Shown: positions 38,053 to 50,304, numbered from the stretch's first letter. The stretch: 64,000 nt of DNA from Heterobasidion occidentale (GCA_039111635.1 JBCAQO010000004.1:3038001-3102000), one strand, 5' to 3'. Notes: a model not told the origin generated them from the letters alone. Numbers and translations: made by a program.

Positions 38053-39264
38053 ATGATCCTTGCATCTGTACGCCGTAGCATATCTAGGACTTCTACCGCC
38101 TCGAGGACATACGGAACCACGTCTATGAATCGGACTCGGACTCTGAATCCTATACCAGCTACTTTTCTGCGTGGTGGTACATCGAAGGGCGTATTCATCA
38201 ATCGTTCTGATCTTCCCGAGGACCAGTTGCAATGGGATCCTATATTTCTCGGCATCATGGGCTCTCCAGATCCTGAGCACGGACGCCAGCTGAACGGCAT
38301 GGGCGGAGGCATTTCCAGTCTTTCGAAGATCTGTGTTGTCGGGGCGCCGTCTATAGAGCAAAGACAGGCTGGGATTGATGCGACCTATACATTTGCCCAA
38401 GTGGGTATACGCGACAGTGCCGTCGATTACACCGGCAATTGCGGAAATCTCTCGAGCATGGTTGGTATCTTTGCTGTGGACGAAGGAATCTGCACGCCGC
38501 ACGTTCGTGGCCAAACCGGCACTGTTCGTACGTTCAATACCAACACCAACAAACAGATCAATAACACGTTCCCAGTCGCTCTTGAGGAGGACCATCATAT
38601 CCCCATACTTGACCTCGAGCAAGCTATCAATGCTGGCGTACCTGGAAAGGCATCGCAGATAGTGCTTGACTTCATCTCTCCTGGTGGTGCTGGGACAGGC
38701 AAACTTCTACCCACTGGACATCCGACAGATATTCTGAACTTATCCCTCGATTTGAACCTTCGCGCTTCATTGGTCGACGCAACTAACCCCTCCGTATTCA
38801 TTACCACTGATGAACTTCGAAATGTTCTTGATTCGCATTCACCAATCGACTTCTCCAACCTCGCGACTCTCGAGATACTGGAACGTGTGCGTCGGAAGGG
38901 GGCAATGCGTATGGGATTAGACCCTTCGGCACAGGCGCAACCTAAAATCGCAGTCCTCGAGGCGTCATCTTCCACTGAAGCTGATATTGTCGTTCACGCA
39001 TTGTCAATGGGTGTTCTTCATAAAGCTGTTCCCATGACCGTAGGCTTATGCCTTGGTGTTGCCGCACGCATTCCCGGGACGATTGCGTGGGAAATCGTGG
39101 AGCAGTCGCGGCCAGGAGGGGCTTGTAGCTCGGGGCTACTTAAGATCAAGCATCCAAGCGGCGTGGTGGATGTAGGGGCAGAGCTCGCAGAAGATGGGGA
39201 AGTCAAGAGTGCTAAGGTGGTACGGACGGGACGCAGATTGATGAAAGGGGTCGTGTGGTGGTAA
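38053..39264 (+). CDS. prpF: PrpF-family protein (aconitate/methylitaconate isomerase type)
   Basis: A single open exon of about 403 aa from ATG 38053 to TAA at 39262; another in-frame ATG at 38125 could start a shorter form. Residues from about 30 read NPIPATFLRGGTSKGVF, the conserved PrpF start, followed by GGGISSLSKICVV, DYTGNCGNLSSMVG and EDGEVKSAKVVRTGR. The family has the two-domain diaminopimelate-epimerase fold; members isomerise trans-aconitate or 3-methylitaconate, and bacterial PrpF works with AcnD in the 2-methylcitrate cycle. No AcnD neighbour is present, so the fungal substrate is unknown. The Arg/Ser-rich first 25 residues could be a mitochondrial presequence. Lack of introns is unusual for this locus and might hint at old transfer, but proves nothing. 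Confidence 0.9.
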   Translation: MILASVRRSISRTSTASRTYGTTSMNRTRTLNPIPATFLRGGTSKGVFINRSDLPEDQLQWDPIFLGIMGSPDPEHGRQLNGMGGGISSLSKICVVGAPSIEQRQAGIDATYTFAQVGIRDSAVDYTGNCGNLSSMVGIFAVDEGICTPHVRGQTGTVRTFNTNTNKQINNTFPVALEEDHHIPILDLEQAINAGVPGKASQIVLDFISPGGAGTGKLLPTGHPTDILNLSLDLNLRASLVDATNPSVFITTDELRNVLDSHSPIDFSNLATLEILERVRRKGAMRMGLDPSAQAQPKIAVLEASSSTEADIVVHALSMGVLHKAVPMTVGLCLGVAARIPGTIAWEIVEQSRPGGACSSGLLKIKHPSGVVDVGAELAEDGEVKSAKVVRTGRRLMKGVVWW

Positions 39265-39832
39265 GTGCTCGATGCCAAAAAAAAGCATCGCTGAGTCAAT
39301 GTTGCCTTTGGATCAAGATGTTAGTCCATAAGATGGCCAGAACATGATATGGTATTGGCAGGCTCGTCATGCAATGAATGTCGTTGTTTCCTGATAAGAG
39401 TGAAACGAGGAAAAGTATCCATGCACCACGGTCCGCATTGAGCATGGGGCTGAGCAGTCTCATACCCAATTATATACGCTCGAAGCGGCGCAAAACGAGG
39501 TCCTTTGCAACAGTCACCAATGGATCGCAAACTGTTTGTCCATGGTGAGCTCCCGATGAATGACTTTTGTAAGATTTTGATAGCCATACTTCAAGAAGCG
39601 AGTCACAGCCGGATAACCTCTCGAGCAGATCGACGTAATTCGTGAGTTGATGGGATGTGAGAGAGTACAGTATGTCCACAAGTTGGCAAGCTCTTGGTCA
39701 CGAGTTGAGTTCGGAGCCCGAAAATATCGACGCGTAGTTTGGGACGCGTCCTCGATCGTCAGATCACTTCTACTCCTCACCTCCCTCGAAGTCCCAAGCC
39801 CTCAGTCCGTTTTGGACACTACTCCAAAACAG

Positions 39833-41826
39833 ATGTCTTCTCAGAAGGTAATAGACTACCTCACTAAGCAGCTGGTCGTCAACAAGAATATCGTGTGTGG
39901 CAGAACCTTTCCTAGCCAGTCTGTTTCTTCATGCATGTCTAGGTGACATATCGCTCGTTCAGTCGTGATTTAGGTCTCCATGTTCACGAGGCAAAGAAGT
40001 AAGGACACCTTAAAGCTTGAGGTGTCCGAACCTTGACTTTGACATTGTACCATCACAGCGAACTTGCAGCATATCACTCCGCATCCAAGGATGCTACCGA
40101 AACGTCATATGCGACATATCTTATATGTGGAGAACGTCGACCAGACACGATGGATGTGGACGAGCAGGACATGGATAATGGCGAAGACGTAGTCGAGACG
40201 ACAATCTTACTTGTTGCTGAGAGCGACCTTGATAGTACGCTGGTCATATTTTCCAATGATCATACGGTTGTGTCAATGTTATGGGTCCTTGCAGATGCCC
40301 GAGGGAGTTTTTCGCAAATATCTTCGGTACATATATACAGCCTTTCACCATCACCTATCCGAGTGCGTAGATGCAAATCTGTTCTATCGCACCTCCCTGA
40401 TCCGTCAATTAGGAAGCAAACCTAATCTGTGCGCCAACACCTAACCTCCGTCAAGTAGAGCTCAAAGAAGGGTCGAGCTTTGCATCGCGGGTTGGCAGGA
40501 TCACCGGTGAACATGTTCAGGTGAGATCTTGCCCTTGCAAATGACTAGGTACGAACCGACGTTTGTTCAGGTAAAAGCTAAGCCACCTAAAGGAAAGGCT
40601 GGCCTTACCGCTGCTGCATCCTCTTCAAAAATCAAGATGGCTAGCGAAACTAAGGCCATATCCTCTGCCCAAGAATCCAAGGTAGACAGGAAGGAAGAGA
40701 TCAAACCGCCACCAAAACGAGAAATTGAATCAATAAAAAGCAAGCCTCAGGTGTCTGGTAAACTGGATTGGAGCAAAGCGCCGCCAAAGGCGGCGAAGAA
40801 CGATGATCATGTGGCGCCTGACACGAAGATCAAAGGTCAGGAATCCCACTCTATCAAGGACAAGGAAAAGCTACCTACCAAGAAAGAGAAAGTCGAGCTC
40901 AAGGTGAGTCGTTACTTCACAACATTGGCGATGACCTTGAGGGAATGACGCCGCGAAGCGAGGAACCAAACGAAAGTCTCCCGCGCGATTGTCAGAATCA
41001 GATGACGAAAAACCAACCACTTCGTCTGTCAAGTCGCCAAAGCCAGCGCCCGCTGAAGAGGCTCCGAAAGCCCCGATCGGTGCCCGAGTCAAAAAGCGCG
41101 TCGTCGTTTCCGAAGACGAGGAGGAAGCGGAAGAAGACCCGAAACCATCTCGCAGCAAGGCGGCTGGAAAAGCCAAGGCACTGAGTTTCGATTCAGACAC
41201 GGACGAGGCTCTGAGGGCCATGATGGATGTAGACGATGGTTCGAGTTGATCGTCTTTGTTTTTCTCTGCCGATTTCGTTTACCATGCCTTTACAGACCAG
41301 GTCATCAAAGCATCCAGACCAAGGATTCTATCGCGTGATGCAGCGCACGACGACGACGTAGAGATGGACTCAGAACAGCAAGAGGATCCAGAGCCGGCGC
41401 CGAAGCCAAAGCCTAGGAAGAAGAAAGAGAAGAAAGTTGTGCCAGTCGGAAGGAACGGGTTCAAAAAGAGGCGCGTTGTCAAAAGTCGACAAACATTTGA
41501 TGAGAAGGGTTACATGGGTGAGACCTTGACGTATACTGGTTGCGAGTTTCCTCGCTGATCATTCTATCGCAGTCACTGAGGACTATTCGTCGTATGAATC
41601 TGTTGATGATGAAGAACAGGAGCCTGAAACACCCCCAAAAGCCAAAGGCAAACGCAAGCCACCTGCAATCAAGGTCACTGACGGTGTTCCTTCGTCCGAA
41701 ATAGCATCGACTAAAGGTCAGGCAACGGACTCACGTGGATCAGGGGGATCGCATCTCAACGTGAAAGCTGGGGCCTCTAGAGTGGGAAAGCAGCCGAGCC
41801 TGATGAATTTCTTCGGTAAGAAGTAG
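39833..41826 (+). CDS. cdc27: DNA polymerase delta subunit 3 (Cdc27/Pol32 type)
   Basis: Nine exons: 39833-39892, 39943-39998, 40059-40234, 40295-40362, 40413-40520, 40571-40903, 40959-41238, 41296-41517 and 41573-41826; 1557 nt, 518 aa, no frame breaks. The N-terminal winged-helix part reads VIDYLTKQLVVNKNIVTYRS, with VHIYSLSPSPI as a family hallmark. The long middle is Lys/Glu/Ser-rich and disordered, and the last residues KQPSLMNFFGKK form a PCNA-interacting PIP box (QxxLxxFF). The subunit links Pol delta to PCNA in lagging-strand synthesis and break-induced replication. An earlier open reading through 40235-40294 looks coding but is an intron by homology and GT..AG ends. Confidence 0.93.
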
Positions 41827-42202
41827 TTGCTTTTCGATGTAGTATATATGGCCAGGATACCATTTGCTTGCTTGCTGAATTTTTTATGGTTTACATGATG
41901 CATGGTGGGCAAGCGGGCCATCGGCAGGAAAACGCGTTCGCAGACAGCGCCATGCCATACGCGCCAAAATGCTTCCGTCCATACTCCACTTTTTCAGCGC
42001 ACGTTGTGGGGGTCAGTGCACTTTTTGGTGTCACTTCCTATCAATCGCAACTGAAGATCATGAACCCAATAAACACAGAGGAATAGCAATGTATGTTCAC
42101 TTTGATGTAGAAAGACCCCCTTTGTTCAATTATATCAGAGGAACGCCCTTGCACAATGCCATAGGTCTGAGCAAAACAATACAAAAGCACCATGCGCAAA
42201 TG

Positions 42203-43917
42203 TCAATAGGTACTCATTAGAGATATAAATCGAACGAGAGCGGCCTTGGAGAGGTTTAGTGAATATCCTAGGCAGCGCCCAATGGCGGTCCAATAGGGTC
42301 TTGTTCGCACGTATCGCTGTACCCAGTGATCAGAATGAGAATGAGATCCGTCTATTCTCAGAACGCACCGTGACTGGGACACAAACTCAGCGATCTCGCG
42401 GAAGGCAGCAATCTCGTCCGCCGAACAGGCTTCTGAGGCAAACTGTATGCACGAGTCGAGATCAGATATCGGTCTAAGAGTAGAAGGCCAGGTCAAAATT
42501 TCGCATATCCACTCGAGTGCTTGAGCGAGAGGCTGGTCCATCAACGAGAGAGCACGCTGCATTTCAACGTGAATGGTATCACGAATGGATCGCAAATGCG
42601 GTAGGGCGTTAGGGCTGTGACGTTTCAAATCATTGGGTTCAAGAAAATTGTCCCCAACCATGTATGTCCAAAGAGGAACACATCGAGATCCCTCCCAGTC
42701 CACGATACCGACGACGCGGGCAGGATCGTCATAAGCGACTAGGATGTTACCGTGGTTAAGATCGTCGTGTCGGAGAATAATGGGACAGGAAGGGGGATCA
42801 AACGCATCGAAGTTCAGGGAGTCCATGGCTTTGCATAATTGCGTATAACAAGTAGACATGTAGCGCAGAGCATCGTTAGCATCCTCGTCTGGGCTGAAAC
42901 CTTTGCGTCTTGTAAGCCAAGAATCGGGTTGATCTCGCATGAGTGAGATTTCGGAAAGGGCTAGCGCTTTGAGGAAATCTCGTGACGAAGACCATGGCCC
43001 ACAATTGTCTTTCTCTAGCGCAAAATAACATCTATTCTTAGCCATGTGTCCCACACGAATTGCGCCAGATTGATTGTCTATGAGGAGGCTGCCGATGGAG
43101 TTGAACGTCACATTCAGCATTTCTCCTTCGATGCGAGCAACCCCTTGGGCTACTGCTTCCATCTGTGCCATTGTCAAATCAAACCAGACATCTGCCAAAC
43201 AACGACCGATGATCTGGACAGGATAAGAACCGTCATACTCGAGACATGAAAAGCACATACCTGTGATTGGAGGCTGTAGCGTATCTTGACCGGATTTCCC
43301 GGATCGGTCGCAAACGCAAATACATGGGCCACAGGGATGGATGTTGATTCCTTCAAAAACCGCAGTGTAGCGATCTATATAAGACATCAGTCGAGCGAAG
43401 ACAAAAGTCCCTATGATAATCAATAACTCGCCTCCGAGGCCACCCTATGTGTCACAATACTTGGTTCAACGCCGCCATCTTGATGGTATCCGGTTCCGTT
43501 GAGGCGAGCAATAATCGGCTCGCGTGAATTTCCCTCAAACGTCAGTATGAACACCTGGTCCATCTCTGAACGTCAAATCATGCTCAGCTTCACCAGGCAC
43601 GAGGGCCTACCTGATTCAAACCGCCTGAAAAGGAAAAACCAACAGGCCAACAATGGCCTGTGCACCGACGATGATGCATGATGCCCACCTTGTGCTAAGT
43701 AGAAAAAGGCGTTACACGTATGTCCTAATGCCTTGGTATCGACCTCTTTCAGAGCATTCAAGTCGAAAGTAGCGGTCACCTCGTCTGCTCTCCTCTGACG
43801 CTCCTCCCACATGCTGTCTCGGTACAGCTTCTCGAGGGCCGCAGGAGAGAGGGGACGCATGATTTGAGACTTAATGCTGGCTACCGGTTCAGAGGAACTT
43901 AAGGTCGATACTGTCAT
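42203..43917 (-). CDS. APH-family phosphotransferase-like protein
   Basis: Exons 43917-43689, 43624-43611 (14 nt), 43554-43432, 43374-43261 and 43213-42203; 496 aa, phases join throughout. The intron after 43432 begins GC instead of GT (GAG|GCGAGT) and ends TATAG; only this boundary keeps the frame. Kinase motifs are present: ILRHDDLNHGNILV, the catalytic loop HxDxxxxN, and VGIVDWEG, the metal-binding Asp of the APH fold. Members include aminoglycoside and choline kinases, but the many fungal proteins of this type are mostly uncharacterised; the substrate is not predictable. The N-terminal ATG at 43917 is the most likely; another Met follows 19 residues later. Confidence 0.88.
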
Positions 43918-44700
43918 CAATGAAGAGCTGGTATAAGTTAGTGTTCTGGATGGACATGAACTGAGCGGATTTCCGTGAAACACAACCCCGAGTACCACGC
44001 CCTGGCCCCTGACCTGCCACGACCCACCCACAAGGACCCATATACACGTAAAGCTCGTGGGAAATGCGTTGAGGACCATGTCTGACCATCGCGAGATCAG
44101 ACAGAGATATGATTCGCGAAGCTTGGAAGAAGGGCATGTCATCAAGTCAGGGTTCGTGATTTGACTGGCCCGGAACTTGCGATAGCGTGCTTGATAGTAG
44201 TGGTAAGTCGTGTCCGTACACTAAGGCATCGATATCTAGATGGCTAAATGGCTATGATGTCTTTTGTTCATCGGTGATAGAGGATAGTAAGTAGTTCAAG
44301 CGCTCAACGCTCAAGCTTTGAGCGGCACGGTGCACGTAACGGCACAATGGCGGCAACCAGAAGAATCAGGCTTCCAGCAACTTGCGAATCGATGTAGTAG
44401 CGAGCCAAGCTGAATGCCAGTGGGCTTTTCCGTAGCTGAGACCTTCGAGGACCTTAGCTACCTGTCAATTTATCCGCAAACCGACTATGCCTTTACATTA
44501 CCTTGAGTTTTTCAACATGGAAAAATGACAAGACAGGGGATAAACAAGAAAGAAGGGACTGCGAGGTGAGAGGAAGACGGACAGACCGTCGCGTCGGCGC
44601 TCGGACAGGCTCCGACGTGGCGAAATTCCGCGCCGGCAAAGTTCGGTATGGTTTGTGAGTGAGGCGGCATTGTGACGGGAACGTCTGATAACTGGCACAT
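43918..44700. other. Interval upstream of the transposon-like region
   Basis: Promoter side of the APH gene, then unassigned sequence. No coding exon supported. The left edge of the putative transposon must lie at or shortly before 44703. Confidence 0.4.
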
Positions 44701-44702
44701 CA

Positions 44703-44788
44703 GGCTATTAGCCGGGCTTGTAGCCCGCCGAACAGGGCTCATAGCCCTTCGTGTTTAAATTGGTGTTTAACCTGTGGGCTAGTAGTCC
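44703..44788. repeat. Left array of short palindromes
   Basis: Four near-palindromes of 11-13 bp: GGCTATTAGCC (44703), GGGCTTGTAGCCC (44714), GGGCTCATAGCCC (44735) and GGGCTAGTAGTCC (44776). They sit 140-220 bp upstream of the transposase ATG. Confidence 0.8.
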
Positions 44789-44837
44789 TATCGAAGTTAA
44801 CCAAGTAGCCCCGGTCTGTTCCGTTTGTCTTTGAGAA

Positions 44838-44848
44838 CATATATAACC
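44838..44848 (+). promoter_or_regulatory. TATA-like element of the transposase gene
   Basis: CATATATAACC lies about 80 bp upstream of the ATG at 44928 and 16 bp upstream of a first in-frame ATG at 44865. It directly follows the palindrome array. Confidence 0.5.
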
Positions 44849-44927
44849 TTTGTCTCTCACTGGAATGCATGCGTCATCCCCCTCCCACTCGCCCGGTCCC
44901 CACAGCTGTGGTCCGTCGCTTGCCATC

Positions 44928-47872
44928 ATGTCCCTCGTCCATCTCACAAACATCCTCCAGTCCTTTCCTGATGTCACTAAGTCTCTTACTCTCCAGCAAC
45001 TCCTCGTCTTCATAAATATCTGTCGACAACTCAGAGAGAAGCTCTCATGGAGCCAGGGACCGAGTGCCGATGGTCCTCCTATGTCATTACTGACCAATGT
45101 CCAAGACTTCATTGCGACAGCACTGCATATTGATGGTACCGTTTCTTCGCAGGTCATTGCCCGTGCTTGGAAAGCGCTACGGGGGCTCATATGGTCTCTT
45201 CCTGCAATTACGGATCCTCTGCGAGATGCAGGGCTGGCGGAGCTTTTTTTGCTTCATGGCATGGTAGCGGAAGTTGGTATGTAATGTTATACACTATGAT
45301 CGTGTCTGTATCTCATGTGTTTGCTTATTGGCGAAGGTTTTCATGAACTGTTCCCACCAACACGTGTTTGTCTTGATCCTTGCTGTGCGCTCACAAAACG
45401 AAGCAATGGCACAATTGTGCGACCACGCGAACTTTCAAAGATGTTGTCAGTAAGTATAACACTCTTCACTCGGGACATAGGGCCCATTCCGACGAAATCG
45501 TGGTCGGCACACTGCCGTCGTAAGTCATCACAAATATATGCTGGAGAAAGAATACTAACCCACTTGCAGAGTGCGGTGCGCGTTACTACAACAACTATTA
45601 TGTGCATGGACAACAGCGTCGCATGTACTATACCGGTGTCCTGTCGGCTCTACAGGTTACAACTCATGTTTACATGGAGACGGCTCTGTGTGAGCGATTC
45701 TCCAACAACATGGTATGCGCATGGTGAGTTCATTGCATCATTCTAGGGCTTGTTTTCTTGACCACAATTGGATATATCGTAGGGTTTCAGCTACAAACAA
45801 TGCAGCGATCTACAATCTCGAACACGAAAGCAAGGCGCAGGCCTTGACAGAGTGGCCAGCACCATCACAATTGACAGCGGAGCTGGTTTGGGATGGTTTC
45901 TTTCTCAATGCGCTCCTGCGAGAGTGCCAGGAGAGCCATCGAATCCTAGAACTGACTGAGGGCGGAAGTGACCGGCTTAACCCTGCGCTTGAGCAGCGCA
46001 ATATAGCAATGGTTGGGCCAGGACAAGAATTGTGGAATCATGCGTGTAACTTGTGCTGCTCAATCGAGAAACGCGGGGGCGAAGAAAGTGAGTATTTCAT
46101 GATTGCCTTGTGAGATTTGCAACAAAGACTTTGAATCAGAAGCTCTACGTGCTGTTGTCACCGACGGTGTGACCATTGGGCATCCATGCTGTGGTGTCCA
46201 TGACTGTCAAGGCACCCTTTCCACTCAACGCGAAAGGTTTTGTGTGCGGCATGAATTCAAAGACGGTATCTGCTGTGTAACTACATGCGAAGCGCCCATC
46301 CAGCCTGGATATCAGACGTGCGCAGAGCCGGGACACCGTGCGCTCGAGACACGTGGGGTAGAGCAGCACACAGCGATGTTCCAGCTACGACGGCGCCTTG
46401 AGCAAATCAAGACATCACAGAGAGACGGTTCACATTTGGGTGGTGATTCCGAGGTAAATCCTGCTTCGCTTACCATGGGTGAACTTAGTGATGTGGAAGA
46501 GGACGAGGGCAAGCATGAGGAGGGCAATGCAAGACCACGGGCACGTTTCGGTCGCCGTCGCACTCACAATGAGCAACTCTCATCAGCAAACCTGTAACCA
46601 GTCCCAGCCAGTCCCAGAGCCCCAGATACTCCCAGATGCTTAGGTCATCAAGGGACATCTGGCTAGATGTCTGTGTATGCCCAGATCTAGACAGATAAGG
46701 TGCTCTATCAATAAGCTGACTAGGAGGACATTTTTGGAAGGCATTGTTTGTAATGTCAGTGCTGCTTCAAAAATTTTCAATACAAGAGCTGAGAAGAAAA
46801 TTCCCAGTAATGTACCAGACTGTCATTGGTGCTATCTGTTGAATATCAGCTTGCTAGTGGTATTGAGATACTTTCCTGTATCATAGCTCTCAAATGATGT
46901 ATCATATGCCATCATTCTTCCATGAATAGATGCTAAAAATGCGAAAATAGATGTCACCTCACTGAGTTCAGGCATCCCAAAATTCTTTCAAGTCTCAAAA
47001 AGCTTGTTGTAAGCAAAATGTTGTTGAGGAGTATCATGGTCATATAGTGGAGTGGATAATTGTGGTCTTAACATTGCTTACAGCCGGTGAATGATTCAAG
47101 AGGTTCTGGGTTCAATTCCTGCACAGTGAAGATTGATTTTTGCAGTCGTCCTATTGACGACAATTATCTAATCATTTCCATATATGGTGCATCTGGACAT
47201 ATCTGTCCAGACACCGGTGTGTCTGTCTAATCGGGGACTTGCTAGAGGCATCTGGGGGCCTAGGAGTGTCTGTCTAGGTTGGTACAGACACTTTCCAGTT
47301 TGCTGATGCTGTGTCGCAACTTGTGGGATCATCCTTGGACGCGCAACATTCTATGGATCGGAGGGTCCTAACGGTGCGCGTGTAAGTAGTTATGCTTGAG
47401 TCGTGTGTGAATGACTTAGCCTTATTATGTCCTGCAGATATTCCTTCGGACACTCTTCCCAACCCTGCAGTCGCTTCCAAGCTTCATCTTCTATGATAAT
47501 AACTGCCATCTCAAGAAAGTCATTGATGCAGTTGGAGACTCTCACTTCAAGCATTGCGGGCTCCCAGTCGATGTTTTCCACATGAAGAGCAAACACAAAG
47601 AATCCGACGAGTTTTGTGGTCAGCATTGCAATCCTGCACTCTTTCCAGATCTGATCGTCAATAACAAATGGAGGTTCAATTCGTCGGCGGCGGAAATGAC
47701 TAATGCATGGGTTGGAGGGTTTCAGTCTATTGTACGAGAGATGCGTAAGGAACGGTACAATTTTTTTTTAGATGAGATGATTAAAAGGCGGAATCGCATG
47801 ACGGTTACTCTGTTACGGAAACGCCGTCACATCCCCTACCAGATACCTCGCATTGATTTACTTCAGGGATAG
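44928..47872 (+). pseudogene. CxC5/CxC6 cysteine-cluster transposase (KDZ-associated), interrupted by an insertion
   Basis: Exons 44928-45276, 45337-45519, 45570-45723, 45783-46087, 46140-46580 (left piece), 47309-47381 (right piece) and 47438-47872; all splice phases join. The start MSLVHLTNILQSFPDV fits the family; an in-frame ATG at 44865 would add 21 residues. A first Cys cluster (CLDPCCAL, HCRQCGARYYNNYY) corresponds to CxC5, a second (GHPCCGVHDC, FCVRHEFKDGICCVTTC) to CxC6. Candidate catalytic acids of the KDZ-like RNase H fold are in VVTDGVTIGH, FYDNNCHLKK and AEMTNAWVGG. The C-terminus VDVFHMKSKHKESDEFC to FLDEMIKRRN is strongly conserved in this group. A 728-bp element sits within exon 5 after HNEQL; without it the frame runs on into VATCGIILGRATFYG. 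No other disabling change is seen, so the break is recent. Confidence 0.85.
46581..47308. mobile_element. 728-bp non-autonomous insertion with 11-bp inverted ends and tRNA-like promoter
   Basis: Ends are CATCAGCAAAC (46581-46591) and its exact reverse complement GTTTGCTGATG (47298-47308). The flanks share CT (46579-46580 and 47309-47310), a possible 2-bp target duplication; removing the element plus one CT restores the transposase frame. Inside are a box A match TAGTGGAGTGG (47045-47055) and a box B match GGTTCAATTCC (47109-47119), 10 of 11 to consensus, 53 bp apart: the layout of a tRNA-derived RNA polymerase III promoter, as in SINEs. CCAGATGC/GCATCTGG motifs recur in inverted orientation near both ends. 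No long ORF. It may be a SINE captured in a MITE-like element. Confidence 0.65.
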
Positions 47873-48023
47873 ACTAGATACTTGAGAATACAGAGGATGA
47901 AGATGCAGTATCGCTCATTGTGGTGCCAAACAAATTGTGTGATTACTCTACATTGCCATTTGGTTGACTAATGTACTATAGAAGTGAGGAGGTTGACGGG
48001 CCTCATCGAAGCTAGAGTCAACA

Positions 48024-48377
48024 AATGAACATCTTCATCAGGTCAGAGTGGCTGGCCGACAAGCGAGAAAGACTCGCCGGTGCGCGCCTCTCTCCCTCTC
48101 TCTGCACATGTATCTCTTCTTATCTACAGCCAACGCTCTCGAATGAACGTCTTCATCAGGTCAGAGTGGCTGGCCAACAAGCGAGAAAGACTCACCGGTG
48201 CGCGCCTCTCTCCCTCTCTCTGCACACGTATCTCTTCTTATCTACAGCCAATGCTCTCGATTGAGCGGTGTCATCAGGTCAGAGTGGCTGGCCGACAAGC
48301 GGGAAGAACTCACCGGTGTGCGCCTCTCCCTCTCTCTGCACATGTATCTCTTCTGATGTACAGCCGACGCTCTCCAT
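48024..48377. repeat. Three tandem copies of a 118-bp unit
   Basis: The anchor TCATCAGGTCAGAGTGG recurs at 48035, 48153 and 48271, exactly 118 bp apart. Each unit ends in a CTCTCTCC tract and ACAGCCAACGCTCTC. The third copy is shortened by a few bases and more diverged. Lies between the two convergent genes of the putative transposon. 118 is not a multiple of three, so it is probably non-coding. Confidence 0.9.
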
Positions 48378-50304
48378 GTTGTTGATGATGAACGGGGACT
48401 CATGGCACCCGGTGGGTGAGTGCTGTCATGGAGAGCACATGAAGGAGCGCGCGAGCACTGTAAATTAGCAGAAGCCGAAAGTGGTCAGCGCGGCAGCGGA
48501 CGAAAACGGCCAGCGAGCAGATAGGAGGTCAAGGGTCGAAGGGGACGAGGGAGACAGACAAGTGAAGATTGAAAAAAGGGAACAAGGCAATGAGGGGGAC
48601 GCCTGAGGACAATAACGAGCATGTGCAGGGTCTTGGTGATGATGCAGGGACGAGGGAAGAGACGCAAGCAGGGAGGGGCATGTGCGCGGGGAAGGACTGG
48701 CTACCGCGCATGAGGCTGAGTGAGTGGACCGCAAACGCTGTATAGGAGAGACCCCCATTGATTCATCATTGACTATTTATCAGTGCTGAGGAAACTACCG
48801 CAAATGAGACGGGAGACGCTATTCTCCACGACACTTTACGCTGCGTTGTGTCAGTGATATGGTTGAAGTCCTCGATGTGCGAATAGCCATCGACAGTTTC
48901 ACCACAAAATTGTCCGCTATTTTCCGTTTCTCGACTTCAACCCATCCTCTCCCATCATCAGCGGCAGCTCCTCTGACCACTCGGGAAGCCTCTCGTCTCT
49001 CTTCAACCTCAGCAGCAGCGCCTTGGCCACTTGGGAAGCCTCCCATCCCTCAACCTCAGCACCTATATAAGTCCCGCACTGGTTCTTTGCCTACATTGTC
49101 CAAAAATATCTCCGCAGATTGTCTATTCCATCGACCTCATAGCCTGTAGATAAGCAAGTGGGCAACGGCTCTGATTGCATGCGGTGGTGGAATATCTGCC
49201 CACCATGAGGTGATCTTCACTGTAAGTGGACGTTAGCGGCTCTCTGGCTTCCTGTACTGATCAATAAGCCTATGCTCACCGGACACTTTCGTTTCCAGCA
49301 CACTTGCCATGCCCAAGACCAGCGATAACTTTAGCATAGTCCCAGGGTCTTCTTGTTCTCCAGCACCCAGAACACATCCCAACGCTTGAAGATCATGCGT
49401 GCCATGAGCTGCAAGAAGCTGCCGATGACCACCTTCCCTGCCACCAATCTGAGGGCTCACACCCGATGTTGCAAGTTTTGTACGGAGGGACGGCATATGT
49501 GTGTAGCATTGCTAGCAAGGACAGATTTGGCACTCTTGAACATCAACTAGCTCTATTGCCTGTCTCAGTTACCCGCCGCGGTGTGCGGACTCGCTCCAGC
49601 GCTTTGCCGCTTTGTGCCCCTTCGCATTTACCATGCACGGATCTGTTTCCTTTGTGCAGTCGGCACTGGGACAGAGAGGAGGCATGGTGAGGGTAGACGA
49701 TGCCTTCCGGATTGTGGATGCGCACAAGTGCGCAGATGGTACTAATGCGGAGAAGTTCCTAGAGGAGGCTGTAATGAGACCATCAGGTGCGTTATTTGAT
49801 CGAGAGATGTTCTCGGAGTGCACTTACTTCTTCAGATGGTCAATAGACATGGACTCAAGGTTGATCTGCTTAGCACGATTAATGTCGGCGGCATTGGCAA
49901 GAACACAGATGGACATGTGGGGGCAAGTGACATTGCAGTTGTAGTTTCTTGGGCCAATCTGATTCTCTGAAGCTCGATGGCCTCGAAAAAGTTGTGATGT
50001 TTCTCGCTAGTTGCCTCGGTGAGCAATTCCTTGATGGGACTTGCATACTTGACAGATGGGCAACAATTGACCTATGTCGACAACGGTGGGCATGCATGCT
50101 CAGTGTTGCCGCCTTGGGGAAACCACCTATGTGGCTGCGAGCATCTGCTATCAGGCATGAAGGTCACATCTATTACTATGTAATATTAGTATTAGACAAA
50201 TATCATGGCGGTAGATTAGGTGTATGTAGAATTCTAATTGCTGTCGCTCGAGGGTAAGTCACAGACAAAAATTATGAGGTAGAATATACTGACCACGGAG
50301 AACT
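48378..50304. other. Unresolved stretch with protein-like fragments
   Basis: Open segments on the plus strand look protein-like, for example GQRGGMVRVDDAFRIVDAHK at 49663-49737 and DGHVGASDIAVVV near 49900-49940, with intron-like GT..AG between them, but no complete gene can be joined and I recognise no family. It could be a third, decayed gene of the putative transposon. Confidence 0.3.

Noticed and set aside
46581..47308. The insertion as an ordinary intron of the transposase gene
   Set aside because: The GT at 46594 and the AG at 47298 leave an in-frame TGA right after the acceptor; the exact inverted ends explain the segment better.
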